This document shows, in pieces, positions 31,339 to 40,777 of a stretch of 64,000 nucleotides of DNA (position 1 is its first letter; each line of letters opens with the position of its first letter). The notes under the pieces are model-generated. The model had not been told where the DNA came from. It was given only the letters and a program-made list of their open reading frames with translations, and made no database searches. Position numbers and translations under genes: made by a program. Source of the DNA: Nocardiopsis ansamitocini. GTDB lineage: Bacteria; Actinomycetota; Actinomycetes; Streptosporangiales; Streptosporangiaceae. The DNA lies in the NCBI RefSeq assembly GCF_030268225.1, contig NZ_BSQG01000009.1, forward strand, positions 1 through 64,000, written 5' to 3'.

Positions 31339-31764
31339 TCACGCCTCCACGGCGGTGAAGGTGTAGTCGGGGGCCTCCCCACTCACGTCTTTGGGCCTGC
31401 CGTTCACATAGACCTCCACCGCGGCCGGGTCACCGATGGTGACGTCCAGGCGCGGTCGGGCATATGTGACGTGCTGGCCCTTGGTCATGGTCGTGTCCGT
31501 GAGCACCTCGCCGCCCGGTACCCGTACGAGTACCTCGCTGGCCTCGCCGACCACCCGGATGTAGAGCACCTGCATGTCGCCGATATCCGTCTTGGTGGTG
31601 GCGAGGGCACTCGACTCGTTGGGCACTACGCGGTCTCCATTGCCCGGAAGTGAGCGATAGAAGAAGTAGCCGCCGAGCGCGACGAGGGTGATCAACAGCA
31701 CGACCGCTCCGACGATGGCCAATACCTGGCCAACGCCCCGCGGATCATTGCGATGTCGTCCCAC
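31339..31764 (-). CDS. Single-pass membrane protein with RodZ-type (DUF4115) C-terminal domain
   Basis: 141 aa from GTG 31764; GTG 31788 is a possible alternative, neither with a clear SD. One membrane helix (GQVLAIVGAVVLLITLVALGGYFF), then an extracytoplasmic domain of about 85 residues: LYIRVVGEASEVLVRVPGGEV, TMTKGQHVTYARP, LDVTIGDPAAVEVYVNGRP. The alternating-strand pattern and G-x-x-x-x-Y/F-x-x-P turn resemble the C-terminal DUF4115 domain of RodZ, but the N-terminal HTH of RodZ is absent. Function unknown, possibly cell-envelope related. Confidence 0.65.
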   Translation of the reverse strand: MGRHRNDPRGVGQVLAIVGAVVLLITLVALGGYFFYRSLPGNGDRVVPNESSALATTKTDIGDMQVLYIRVVGEASEVLVRVPGGEVLTDTTMTKGQHVTYARPRLDVTIGDPAAVEVYVNGRPKDVSGEAPDYTFTAVEA

Positions 31765-31925
31765 GGTGCTGAATGTAGCGTGAATCACCCATAACAATCG
31801 ACGGTGGGCTGACTCACTTCACTTTGAGCAGCTTTATGACTACCCAGGGCAAACATACGCTTACGGGCTGCACCGAACCCGACTGGACCGCCCGGATTGC
31901 GCAGCGGCACCGATCAGGGCATTTT

Positions 31926-31935
31926 GGTCTAGACC
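31926..31935. promoter_or_regulatory. Palindrome in the fba upstream region
   Basis: GGTCTAGACC inside ATTTTGGTCTAGACCTTTCG, about 130 bp upstream of fba and in an otherwise uninformative 300-bp gap. A possible operator; no regulator can be named. Confidence 0.3.
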
Positions 31936-32064
31936 TTTCGCGGGGCCGCGGTCTTCGCAATACTTACTCGGTAACCCGATCGAAATCCGCCGTGGAAGAC
32001 TCGGTGTCGCGGACCATCGCGACCGGGTCCCACAACACTCCAGGCCAATCAGGGAGTCATCACC

Positions 32065-33087
32065 ATGCCTATCGCCACGCCAGAGGTCTACACCGAGATG
32101 CTGGGCCGAGCGAAGTCCCAGGGCTTCGCCTACCCGGCGATCAACGTGTCGTCGAGCCAGACCTTGCACGCGGCGCTGCGCGGCTTCGCCGAGGCCGAGA
32201 GCGACGGCATCATCCAGGTGTCCACCGGCGGCGCGGAGTACCTCTCCGGCTCGACCGTGAAGGACATGGTCAGCGGCTCGGTGGCGTTCGCCGAGTTCGC
32301 CCGCGTGGTGGCCGCCAAGTACCCGGTGAACATCGCGCTGCACACCGACCACTGCCCCAAGAACAAGCTGGACGGGTTCGTGCGCCCCCTTCTGGAGATC
32401 TCCAAGGAGCGCGTGGCCAAGGGCCAGGAGCCGCTGTTCCAGTCGCACATGTGGGACGGTTCCGCGGTCGAGCTGGAGGAGAACCTGCAGATCGCCGAGG
32501 AGCTGCTCGCCGCTTCCAAGGCCGCGCGGACGATCCTGGAGATCGAGGTGGGCGTGGTCGGCGGCGAGGAGGACGGCATCGTCGGCGAGATCAACGAGAA
32601 GCTCTACACCGCTCCGGGTGACGCCCTGCGCACCGCCGAGGTCCTCGGCCTGGGCGAGAAGGGCTACTACATGACGGCCCTGACCTTCGGCAACGTGCAC
32701 GGCGCCTACAAGCCCGGCTTCGTGAAGCTGCGCCCCTCCGTCCTGAAGGAAGCCCAGGACGCGGTCGCCGCCAAGTACGGCAAGGACCGCCCCTTCGACT
32801 TCGTCTTCCACGGTGGCTCCGGCTCCACCCAGGAAGAGGTCACCGAGGCGCTGAGCTACGGCGTGGTGAAGATGAACGTCGACACCGACACGCAGTACGC
32901 CTTCACCCGCCCGATCGTCGACCACGTCCTGCGCAACTACGACGGCGTGCTCAAGGTCGACGGCGAGATCGGCAGCAAGAAGGCCTACGACCCGCGCGCC
33001 TACGGCAAGGCCGCCGAGGCCGGCATGGCCGCCCGCGTCGTCGAGGCCGCCCAGTGGCTGAAGTCCGCGGGCAACCAGATGAAGTAG
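32065..33087 (+). CDS. fba: Class II fructose-bisphosphate aldolase
   Basis: 340 aa. Zinc-dependent class IIA aldolase of glycolysis/gluconeogenesis. Metal and substrate motifs: LHTDHCPKNK (His, Asp), EIEVGVVGGEEDG (Glu-rich loop), FGNVHGAYKPG (His), FVFHGGSGST (His, Ser) and MNVDTDTQYAFTRP (Asn, Asp). SD AGGGAG before the ATG. Monocistronic with a clear terminator 17 bp after its stop. The codon bias is strongly optimal, in line with high expression. Confidence 0.97.
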   Translation: MPIATPEVYTEMLGRAKSQGFAYPAINVSSSQTLHAALRGFAEAESDGIIQVSTGGAEYLSGSTVKDMVSGSVAFAEFARVVAAKYPVNIALHTDHCPKNKLDGFVRPLLEISKERVAKGQEPLFQSHMWDGSAVELEENLQIAEELLAASKAARTILEIEVGVVGGEEDGIVGEINEKLYTAPGDALRTAEVLGLGEKGYYMTALTFGNVHGAYKPGFVKLRPSVLKEAQDAVAAKYGKDRPFDFVFHGGSGSTQEEVTEALSYGVVKMNVDTDTQYAFTRPIVDHVLRNYDGVLKVDGEIGSKKAYDPRAYGKAAEAGMAARVVEAAQWLKSAGNQMK

Positions 33088-33103
33088 GGACCCGCTCCCC
33101 ACG

Positions 33104-33129
33104 AACCCCCGGCCGATCGGCCGGGGGTT
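33104..33129 (+). terminator. Intrinsic terminator of fba
   Basis: A 26-bp palindrome built on AACCCCCGGCCGA and its complement, followed by TTCG; T tract on the plus strand is short (GGGGGTTTT). Confidence 0.9.
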
Positions 33130-33165
33130 TTCGCGTTGCCGGGCGCGGACGGGCAGGATGGGGTC

Positions 33166-33594
33166 ATGGACCTGCATCAGAACCTGCTCGGCGGACCGCC
33201 CCCCACCGAGCTCCCCGACCACCCGACCGCACGCGAGGCGCTGGCCGCTTCCGCAGACCCCGCGCCGGTGGCAGCCCGGTTCCCCGAGTACTCCGCCGCC
33301 TGGGCGGCCCTTGCCGAGCGTGCCTACGAGGCCGGTGACGACGTCGCCACCTACGCCTATGCGCGCACCGGCTACCACCGCGGTCTCGACCAGTTGCGCC
33401 GTTCGGGCTGGAAGGGCCACGGCCCCGTCCCGTGGCAGCACGAGCCCAATCGCGGCTTCCTGCGTTCGCTGTACTTCCTCGGCAAGGCCGCCGAGGGGAT
33501 CGAGGAGACCGAGGAAGCCCAGCGCTGCGCGACCTTCCTGCAGGACAGCAGCGAAGAGGCCGCCGCGGTGCTCAACGGACGCCCGAACGGCTGA
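33166..33594 (+). CDS. DUF3151 family protein
   Basis: 142 aa from ATG 33166; the 10-residue extension upstream overlaps terminator-proximal sequence. MDLHQNLLGGPPPTELP is the characteristic N-terminus, and GYHRGLDQLRRSGWKGHGPVPWQHEPNRGFLRSL contains the family core (quoted as landmarks GWKGHGPVPW and PNRGFLR). DUF3151 is an actinobacterial family of unknown function consistently placed between fba and purA, so the neighbourhood supports the call. Soluble, helical. Confidence 0.9.
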   Translation: MDLHQNLLGGPPPTELPDHPTAREALAASADPAPVAARFPEYSAAWAALAERAYEAGDDVATYAYARTGYHRGLDQLRRSGWKGHGPVPWQHEPNRGFLRSLYFLGKAAEGIEETEEAQRCATFLQDSSEEAAAVLNGRPNG

Positions 33595-33751
33595 AGCAGC
33601 ACTTAACGTGCGCGGACCGTTCGTGTAGCCTCTAGACGCAAGGGCCCCTGTCGTTTCTTGCGCCAGGGGCTTCATGCTGCCCGGGATACACCGCGAGCGG
33701 CCCGTCCCCGGTCTGATCCGAAGAATGAAGAGAATGAAGAGGTAGACGGCG

Positions 33752-35035
33752 ATGCCGGCGATCACGCTCGTTGGAGCCCAGTGGGGTGACGAGGGTAAAG
33801 GCAAGGCGACCGACCTTGTCGGTTCCCGCGTTGACTACGTAGTGCGTTACCAGGGCGGCAACAACGCCGGCCACACGGTCGTCATCGGCGACCAGAAGTA
33901 CGCGCTGCATCTGCTGCCCTCGGGCATTCTGTCGCCCGAGGTGGTACCGGTGATCGCCAACGGCGTCGTCATCGACCCGGGTGTGCTGTTCGAGGAGCTC
34001 AACGGCCTCAACGAGCGCGGCGTGGACACCTCGCGCCTGTTGATCTCGGCGAACGCGCACCTGATCATGCCCTACCACCGGGCACTGGACAAGGTCAGCG
34101 AGCGCTTCCTCGGCAAGGGCAAGATCGGCACCACCGGTCGCGGCATCGGCCCCACCTACGCCGACAAGATCTCGCGCGCCGGTGTGCGGGTGCAGGACAT
34201 GTTCGACGAGGGCATCCTGCGCAAGAAGCTCGAACTGGCGCTGCACGAGAAGAACCAGATCCTGACCAAGGTGTTCAACCGCCGTGGCCTGGACCTCGAC
34301 ATCATCCTCAACGAGTACCTCGGCTACGCCGAACTGCTGCGCCCCTACGTGGCCGACACCAGCCTGGTCCTCAACAAGGCGCTGGACGAGGGCAAGACGG
34401 TCTACCTGGAGGGCTCCCAGGGCACGCTGCTGGACATCGACCACGGGACCTACCCGTTCGTCACCTCCTCCTCGCCCACTGCGGGCGGCGCGTCGTCCGG
34501 CTCGGGCATCGGCCCCACCCGCATCACCAAGGTCGTGGGCATCCTGAAGGCCTACACCACCCGTGTGGGTTCGGGCCCCTTCCCCACCGAACTGGAGGAC
34601 GAGTGGGGCCAGTGGCTGCGCACCCAGGGCCACGAGTACGGGGTGACCACCGGACGCAACCGCCGCTGCGGTTGGTTCGACGCCCCCATCGCCCGGTACG
34701 CCACCCGGGTCAACGGCATCACCGACTTCTTCCTCACCAAGCTCGACGTGCTCTCCGGCCTGGAGCGCATCCCGGTCTGCGTGGGCTATGACGTTGACGG
34801 CACCCGTCACGACGAGATCCCGATGACGCAGACCGACTTCCACCACGCACAGCCGGTCTACGAACACTTCGAGGGCTGGAACGACGACATCACCAACGTC
34901 CGGTCGTTCGAGGAGCTCCCCAAGGCCGCGCAGAACTACGTGCGCGCCCTGGAGGAGATGTCGGGCGCCCCGATCTCGGCCATCGGCGTCGGCCCCGGCC
35001 GCGACCAGACCCTGGAACTGCGCTCCCTGGTGTAG
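33752..35035 (+). CDS. purA: Adenylosuccinate synthase
   Basis: 427 aa. GTP-dependent ligation of IMP and aspartate, first committed step to AMP. GTP loop [11 protein letters not shown] at residues 8-18, catalytic Asp13 and His41-equivalent (NNAGHTVV), switch loop [34 protein letters not shown], and the base-recognition [12 protein letters not shown] and TKLDVL are present. Standard length. Separated from purD by a terminator-like hairpin. Confidence 0.98.
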   Translation: MPAITLVGAQWGDEGKGKATDLVGSRVDYVVRYQGGNNAGHTVVIGDQKYALHLLPSGILSPEVVPVIANGVVIDPGVLFEELNGLNERGVDTSRLLISANAHLIMPYHRALDKVSERFLGKGKIGTTGRGIGPTYADKISRAGVRVQDMFDEGILRKKLELALHEKNQILTKVFNRRGLDLDIILNEYLGYAELLRPYVADTSLVLNKALDEGKTVYLEGSQGTLLDIDHGTYPFVTSSSPTAGGASSGSGIGPTRITKVVGILKAYTTRVGSGPFPTELEDEWGQWLRTQGHEYGVTTGRNRRCGWFDAPIARYATRVNGITDFFLTKLDVLSGLERIPVCVGYDVDGTRHDEIPMTQTDFHHAQPVYEHFEGWNDDITNVRSFEELPKAAQNYVRALEEMSGAPISAIGVGPGRDQTLELRSLV

Positions 35036-35043
35036 TCCGCACG

Positions 35044-35071
35044 GCGGTGCGGTGCCCTGGCACCGCACCGC
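35044..35071. terminator. Hairpin after purA
   Basis: Perfect 11-bp stem GCGGTGCGGTG (35044-35054) / CACCGCACCGC (35061-35071), 6-nt loop, then TTCT. Starts 8 bp after the purA stop. Confidence 0.75.
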
Positions 35072-35112
35072 TTCTCCCCCATCCACCCCCCACAACCAAT
35101 AGGGTCCAAGCT

Positions 35113-36363
35113 GTGAAAGCCCTCGTGATCGGCGGCGGAGGCCGCGAGCACGCGCTCACCCGCGCGCTGTCCCTCGACCCCGGCGTGACCAGCCTGCACT
35201 GTGCCCCCGGCAACCCCGGGATCTCGGAGCTGGCGGAGAACCACGTCATCAACGTGACCGACGGGCTGGCCGTCACCGAACTGGCCGCGCGCATCGGCGC
35301 CGAACTGGTGGCCATCGGACCCGAGGCCCCGCTGGTCGCAGGAGTCGCCGACGAGCTCCGGCGACGCGGCATCCCGGTGTTCGGCCCCGACCTCGAAGCG
35401 GCTCGGCTGGAGGGTTCCAAGGCGTTCGCCAAGGAGGTCATGGAAGCCGCGGGCGTGCCCACCGCCAAAGCCAAGGTGTGTCGCACCGCCGCCCAGGTGA
35501 CCGAGGCACTGAACACCTTCGGCGCACCGTACGTGGTGAAGAACGACGGGCTGGCCGCGGGCAAGGGCGTGGTCGTCACCACCGACTTCCAGGTCGCGGA
35601 GCAGCACGCCCGCGAATGCGGTCGGGTGGTCATCGAGGAGTATCTCGACGGCCCCGAGGTGTCGCTGTTCGTGCTCAGCGACGGGCGAAACGTCGTCCCG
35701 CTCCTCCCGGCCCAGGACTTCAAGCGAGCCGGCGACGGCGATGCGGGCCCCAACACCGGCGGCATGGGCGCATACGCCCCGCTGCCGTGGGCGCCCGACG
35801 GTCTCGTGGACGAGGTCATGGACACCGTGGTGCGCCCGACCATCGCCGAGATGGCGCGACGCGGTACGCCCTACCAGGGACTCCTCTACGTCGGTTTGGC
35901 GCTGACCTCCAAAGGGGTGCGCGTCGTGGAGTTCAACGCCCGCTTCGGCGACCCCGAGACCCAGGTCGTCCTGGACCGCCTGGCCACGCCGCTCGGCGTG
36001 CTCCTGCAAGCCACCGACACCGGCGGACTGGCCGGCGTGTCCGGCCTGGACTGGCACCCTGGTGCGGCCGTCACCGTGGTGGTCGCGGCCGAGAACTATC
36101 CCGGCGAACCCGCGAAGGGCGACCTGATCGGCGGCCTCGACGCGGCCAACGCGGTGGAGGGCGCCTACGTCCTGCACGCCGGAACGGCCTGGAGCGGGCT
36201 GAGCGACGTCACGTCCAATGGCGGTCGGGTCCTGAGCGTGGTCGGCTCCGGCACCGATCTGGCCGAGGCCCGGACACGTGCCTACGCGTCCGCCGCAAAA
36301 ATCGAGCTGCGCGGCTCGTTCTATCGCAACGACATCGCGGAGAAGGCGGCGTTGGGGCAGTAA
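35113..36363 (+). CDS. purD: Phosphoribosylamine-glycine ligase
   Basis: 416 aa from GTG 35113 (MKALVIGGGGREHAL), which matches the invariant family N-terminus; the 22 upstream residues belong to the terminator region. ATP-grasp GARS: GPEAPLVAGVADEL, KNDGLAAGKGVVV, the PurD signature RFGDPETQ, and GPNTGGMGAY. It makes glycinamide ribonucleotide from phosphoribosylamine, step 2 of purine synthesis. Confidence 0.98.
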   Translation: MKALVIGGGGREHALTRALSLDPGVTSLHCAPGNPGISELAENHVINVTDGLAVTELAARIGAELVAIGPEAPLVAGVADELRRRGIPVFGPDLEAARLEGSKAFAKEVMEAAGVPTAKAKVCRTAAQVTEALNTFGAPYVVKNDGLAAGKGVVVTTDFQVAEQHARECGRVVIEEYLDGPEVSLFVLSDGRNVVPLLPAQDFKRAGDGDAGPNTGGMGAYAPLPWAPDGLVDEVMDTVVRPTIAEMARRGTPYQGLLYVGLALTSKGVRVVEFNARFGDPETQVVLDRLATPLGVLLQATDTGGLAGVSGLDWHPGAAVTVVVAAENYPGEPAKGDLIGGLDAANAVEGAYVLHAGTAWSGLSDVTSNGGRVLSVVGSGTDLAEARTRAYASAAKIELRGSFYRNDIAEKAALGQ

Positions 36364-36372
36364 CAGTGATGA

Positions 36373-36412
36373 GGGCGGTGGTCGATCCCGGTTGTCGGAC
36401 GCACCACCGCCC
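36373..36412 (+). terminator. Terminator after purD
   Basis: Stem GGGCGGTGG (36373-36381) / CCACCGCCC (36404-36412), followed by TTCGTCGTTC, 10 bp after the purD stop. Confidence 0.65.
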
Positions 36413-36617
36413 TTCGTCGTTCACCGGCCTCGGGACGACGACCCGCCGGCACCGGACACGCCGCACCGGCACGGCCGGACGAAGTACCGTTCCAGCGGCC
36501 CGCACCTGCGCTTCCCCGCCCGCCGTAGGCGGTCCGTTCGCCCAGAAGCCGCGACCGCCTCCCGGCAAATCCGTCACCGCCTGACCTACCGCGGGGTACA
36601 CCTGCCAAAATGGTCAG

Positions 36618-37925
<1,308 letters not shown>

Positions 37926-37934
37926 CCCGGTTCC

Positions 37935-37960
37935 GTCCCCGCCGGTGCTCCGGCGGGGAC
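37935..37960. terminator. Terminator between purB and purC
   Basis: Perfect 11-bp stem GTCCCCGCCGG (37935-37945) / CCGGCGGGGAC (37950-37960) with a TGCT loop, 10 bp after the purB stop; no T tract. Confidence 0.75.
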
Positions 37961-38019
37961 GGCCGCGGCCCGTCTCCGCAGTTCTTCGCCCCGCCCACCC
38001 CAGCAGCCGAGGTCACCCC

Positions 38020-38925
38020 ATGAGCGGTTTCGTCGAAAAGCCCGTGCCCGTCGAGGTTCCGGGACTCATTCATCTGCACACCGGCAAGGTCCGCGAGCTC
38101 TACGCGAACGCGTCCGGCGAGCTGGTCATGGTCGCCACCGACCGCGTCTCGGCCTACGACTGGGTGCTGCCCACCGAGATCCCCGGCAAGGGGCGGCTGC
38201 TCACCCAGCTGTCGCTGTGGTGGTTCGAACGCCTCTCCGACCTGGTGGACAACCACGTGGTCTCCGACACCCCGCCCTCCGGCGCCCCCGCGGACTGGGC
38301 CGGGCGCACCCTCGTGTGCCGCACGCTGGACATGGTTCCGGTGGAGTGCGTGGCCCGCGGTTACCTGACCGGTTCCGGCCTTTCCGAGTACCGGGCCGGC
38401 GGCGCGGTGTGCGGCGTCTCACTTCCCGAGGGGCTGGTGGACGGTTCCCGGCTGGACGAACCGATCTTCACCCCGGCGATCAAGGCCGAGGTCGGCGAGC
38501 ACGACGAGAACGTCTCCTTCGCAACCGTGGCGCAGCTGCACGGAGAGGAGCTCGCCACCAGGCTGCGGGACCTGACGCTGTCGATCTACACACGCGGTCG
38601 CGAGATCGCGGAGCAGCGGGGGATCCTGCTCGCCGACACCAAGTTCGAGTTCGGGCACGGCCCCGATGGCCTGCTGCTCGCCGACGAGGTGTTCACCCCC
38701 GACTCCTCGCGATTCTGGCCGAGGGACGGTTGGGCACCGGGACGGTCCCAGCCCTCGTTCGACAAGCAGTACATCCGTGACTGGCTGACCTCGGCGGAGT
38801 CGGGCTGGGACCGTGCTTCGGACGCCCCGCCCCCGCCGTTGCCCGCCGACGTGGTGGAGTACACGCGCGGGACGTACGCGGAGGTGTTCGAGCGGCTCAC
38901 CGGGACGGCACCGGATCTGGGATGA
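38020..38925 (+). CDS. purC: Phosphoribosylaminoimidazole-succinocarboxamide synthase
   Basis: 301 aa from ATG 38020 with GAGG 8 nt upstream. SAICAR synthetase: ligates aspartate to CAIR with ATP. Motifs TGKVRELY, ATDRVSAYDWVLP, VECVARGYLTGSG, LADTKFEFG, ADEVFTPDSSRFWP and SFDKQYIRDWL are the family signatures. Eukaryote/actinobacterial-type length. Last gene of the purine block. Confidence 0.98.
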   Translation: MSGFVEKPVPVEVPGLIHLHTGKVRELYANASGELVMVATDRVSAYDWVLPTEIPGKGRLLTQLSLWWFERLSDLVDNHVVSDTPPSGAPADWAGRTLVCRTLDMVPVECVARGYLTGSGLSEYRAGGAVCGVSLPEGLVDGSRLDEPIFTPAIKAEVGEHDENVSFATVAQLHGEELATRLRDLTLSIYTRGREIAEQRGILLADTKFEFGHGPDGLLLADEVFTPDSSRFWPRDGWAPGRSQPSFDKQYIRDWLTSAESGWDRASDAPPPPLPADVVEYTRGTYAEVFERLTGTAPDLG

Positions 38926-39282
38926 GTCGCCACGCGACATCATCCGTGTCGCGGTGTCGCCGCCCGCGCCGGTAGGACGTACAGTGGTCATCGGTGTCCT
39001 GCACGTCCCGCACCGGGGGAAAAGCCCGGATAAGCGGACAGGACGGCCGTCTGACCGCAAGCCGGGAATCTGATCCACGATCCTTGAGGCGATTCGCGCA
39101 CTTTGGGACACATAGCCGCCGAAACGGCGGAAATGGAAACCCTTTGCTATAGAGTCGTCGCCAGTTGGCCACTGACCGAGCACTTATCGTCGCAACGTTG
39201 CGCGGAAGACCCGCGTCTGACACCGCACAGGTGACGCCGGCGAGACACCAACGCCTGTAATTTTCGCCTCACGAAGGAGCCA
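38926..39282 (+). other. Long leader region of murA with possible structured RNA
   Basis: 357 bp. Contains a nested fold at 38996-39044 (outer GTCCTG / CAGGAC, inner CCGGG / CCCGG with a GGAAAAG loop), followed by CTGACCGCAAGCCGGGAATCTG, a run that looks like loop-rich structured RNA but matches no class I can name. Further down: a TATAGA hexamer at 39148-39153 as a possible -10 element and a perfect 12-bp palindrome CGCAACGTTGCG at 39191-39202. The SD GAAGGAG precedes murA. Confidence 0.35.
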
Positions 39283-40584
39283 ATGAGCATGGGCCAGGAG
39301 GTTCGTTACCGCGTCCGTGGCGGTCGTCCCCTCAACGGGACCGCATTCATCCAGGGCGCGAAGAACGCCGTCCTGCCGATGATCGGCGCGGCCCTTCTCG
39401 CGTCAAAGGGACGCACCGTCCTGCGCAACGTCCCCATCATCCAGGACGTTCGCCGCGCGCTGGAGCTCGCCGAGTACATCGGCGCCAAGGTCGAGTTCCA
39501 CGAGGCCGAGCGCACCATCGTCATCGACGCCTCCCAGCTCAATGACCCCGAGCGGGCCGTGCTCCCGGCTGAGATCGCCGCACGCTTCCGCGGCTCCGTC
39601 CTCTTCGTGCCGGCTCTCATGCACCGCATGGGCCACGCCCGTATCGAGGGCGTGGGCGGTTGCAACCTGGGCAGCCGCAACCTCGACTTCCACTACCGCG
39701 GCTTCGCCCGGCTGGGCGCCGAGGTGACCGAGGACGCCGAGCGCAACCACATCAACGTGGAGGCCGGAAACCTCAAGGGCGGCCGCCTCTACCTCGACAC
39801 CCCGTCGCACACCGGCACCGAGAACCTGCTGATGGCCGCCGTGCTCACCCCGGGCACCACCGTCATCGAGCACGCCGCCCTGGAGCCCGAGGTCCTCGAC
39901 GTCATCGAGTTCCTGGGCCGTATGGGCGCCAAGATCTCCGGTGGCGGTACCGGCCTGATCACCGTCGAGGGCGTCAAGGAGCTTGCCGCCGTCGAGCACA
40001 CGATCATGTCGGACCGCATCGACGCCGGCGTGTTCGCGATGATGGCCGCGGCGACCGGTGGCGACGTCAGCCTCGTCGGGGCCAACCTCGACCACCTGGG
40101 TGTAGCGCGCTGGAAGATGGAGCAGATGGGCGTGCAGTTCGCCCAGCAGGGCGCCGTCCTGCACGTGCACCGCGACCCCAACACCACGCTGCGTCCGATC
40201 AACGCCGTGACCTCGCCCTACCCGGGTTTCGCCACGGACCTCCAGTCGCCGCTGATGGCGCTGGCGACGCTGGCCGACGGTGAGAGCTACATCCACGAGG
40301 CCATCTACGACGGCCGCTTCGCGCTGGCCGACGAGCTCAACAAGATGGGCGCCAAGATCGAGGTGGACGGGACGCGCGCGATCGTGCACGGCCCCACCCA
40401 GCTGCACGGTGCCGAGGTCGTCGCGCACGATCTGCGCAGCGGCGCGGCCGTGGTGCTGGCCGGTCTGGCCGCCACGGGCGAGACCGTGGTCTCCCCGGGC
40501 TACCCGGTCGACCGTGGACACTCGCAGTTCGCCACGCGTCTGACCGCTCTCGGAGCGGACGTGGTCCGCGAAGAGCTCGACTAA
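39283..40584 (+). CDS. murA: UDP-N-acetylglucosamine 1-carboxyvinyltransferase
   Basis: 433 aa. First committed step of peptidoglycan precursor synthesis (enolpyruvyl transfer from PEP). K27-N28 (GAKNAVLPM), catalytic Cys127 in GVGGCNLGSR (Cys, so expected to be fosfomycin-sensitive), R132, and a C-terminal Asp/Arg region (DRGH). The region before the Cys reads HRMGHARIEG instead of the common G-x-G-x-V-x-L-P-G-G, marking a divergent clade; possibly a second MurA of the organism. Followed by a terminator and the GCH-III-like regulator gene. Confidence 0.92.
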   Translation: MSMGQEVRYRVRGGRPLNGTAFIQGAKNAVLPMIGAALLASKGRTVLRNVPIIQDVRRALELAEYIGAKVEFHEAERTIVIDASQLNDPERAVLPAEIAARFRGSVLFVPALMHRMGHARIEGVGGCNLGSRNLDFHYRGFARLGAEVTEDAERNHINVEAGNLKGGRLYLDTPSHTGTENLLMAAVLTPGTTVIEHAALEPEVLDVIEFLGRMGAKISGGGTGLITVEGVKELAAVEHTIMSDRIDAGVFAMMAAATGGDVSLVGANLDHLGVARWKMEQMGVQFAQQGAVLHVHRDPNTTLRPINAVTSPYPGFATDLQSPLMALATLADGESYIHEAIYDGRFALADELNKMGAKIEVDGTRAIVHGPTQLHGAEVVAHDLRSGAAVVLAGLAATGETVVSPGYPVDRGHSQFATRLTALGADVVREELD

Positions 40585-40601
40585 CCGGGGCTCAGTTCGA
40601 T

Positions 40602-40638
40602 GCCGGGGCGGGGGCAGCGGCTCCCGCCCGGGCCTTTT
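40602..40638 (+). terminator. Intrinsic terminator of murA
   Basis: GCCGGGGCGGG (40602-40612) / CCCGCCCGGGC (40623-40633), one mismatch, followed by CTTTTG. Confidence 0.75.
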
Positions 40639-40715
40639 GACGTTCTATGTCAAACGATCATCACTGGCGCTCAACAATGGGTACGATCTCGGCAATGCCG
40701 TGACGGAAAAATAAT

Positions 40716-40727
40716 TGGTCGGGACCA
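40716..40727. promoter_or_regulatory. Inverted repeat upstream of the GCH-III-like regulator
   Basis: TGGTCGGGACCA (5-bp arms, 2-nt centre) in an AT-rich context (AAAATAATTGG), 50 bp before the start of the regulator gene. Could be its operator; spacing differs from the FadR-type sites found elsewhere in the window. Confidence 0.3.
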
Positions 40728-40777
40728 GTGGGCGCACATAGTGAAGAGCGTGGAATGGTAGCGGGGAGCAGCCCGAG

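Noticed and set aside
38996-39062. c-di-AMP (ydaO) or other known riboswitch before murA
   Set aside because: The GGGGGA and AAUCC-type blocks of ydaO are not in the right order or spacing, and no other class fits, so it is kept only as an unassigned structure.
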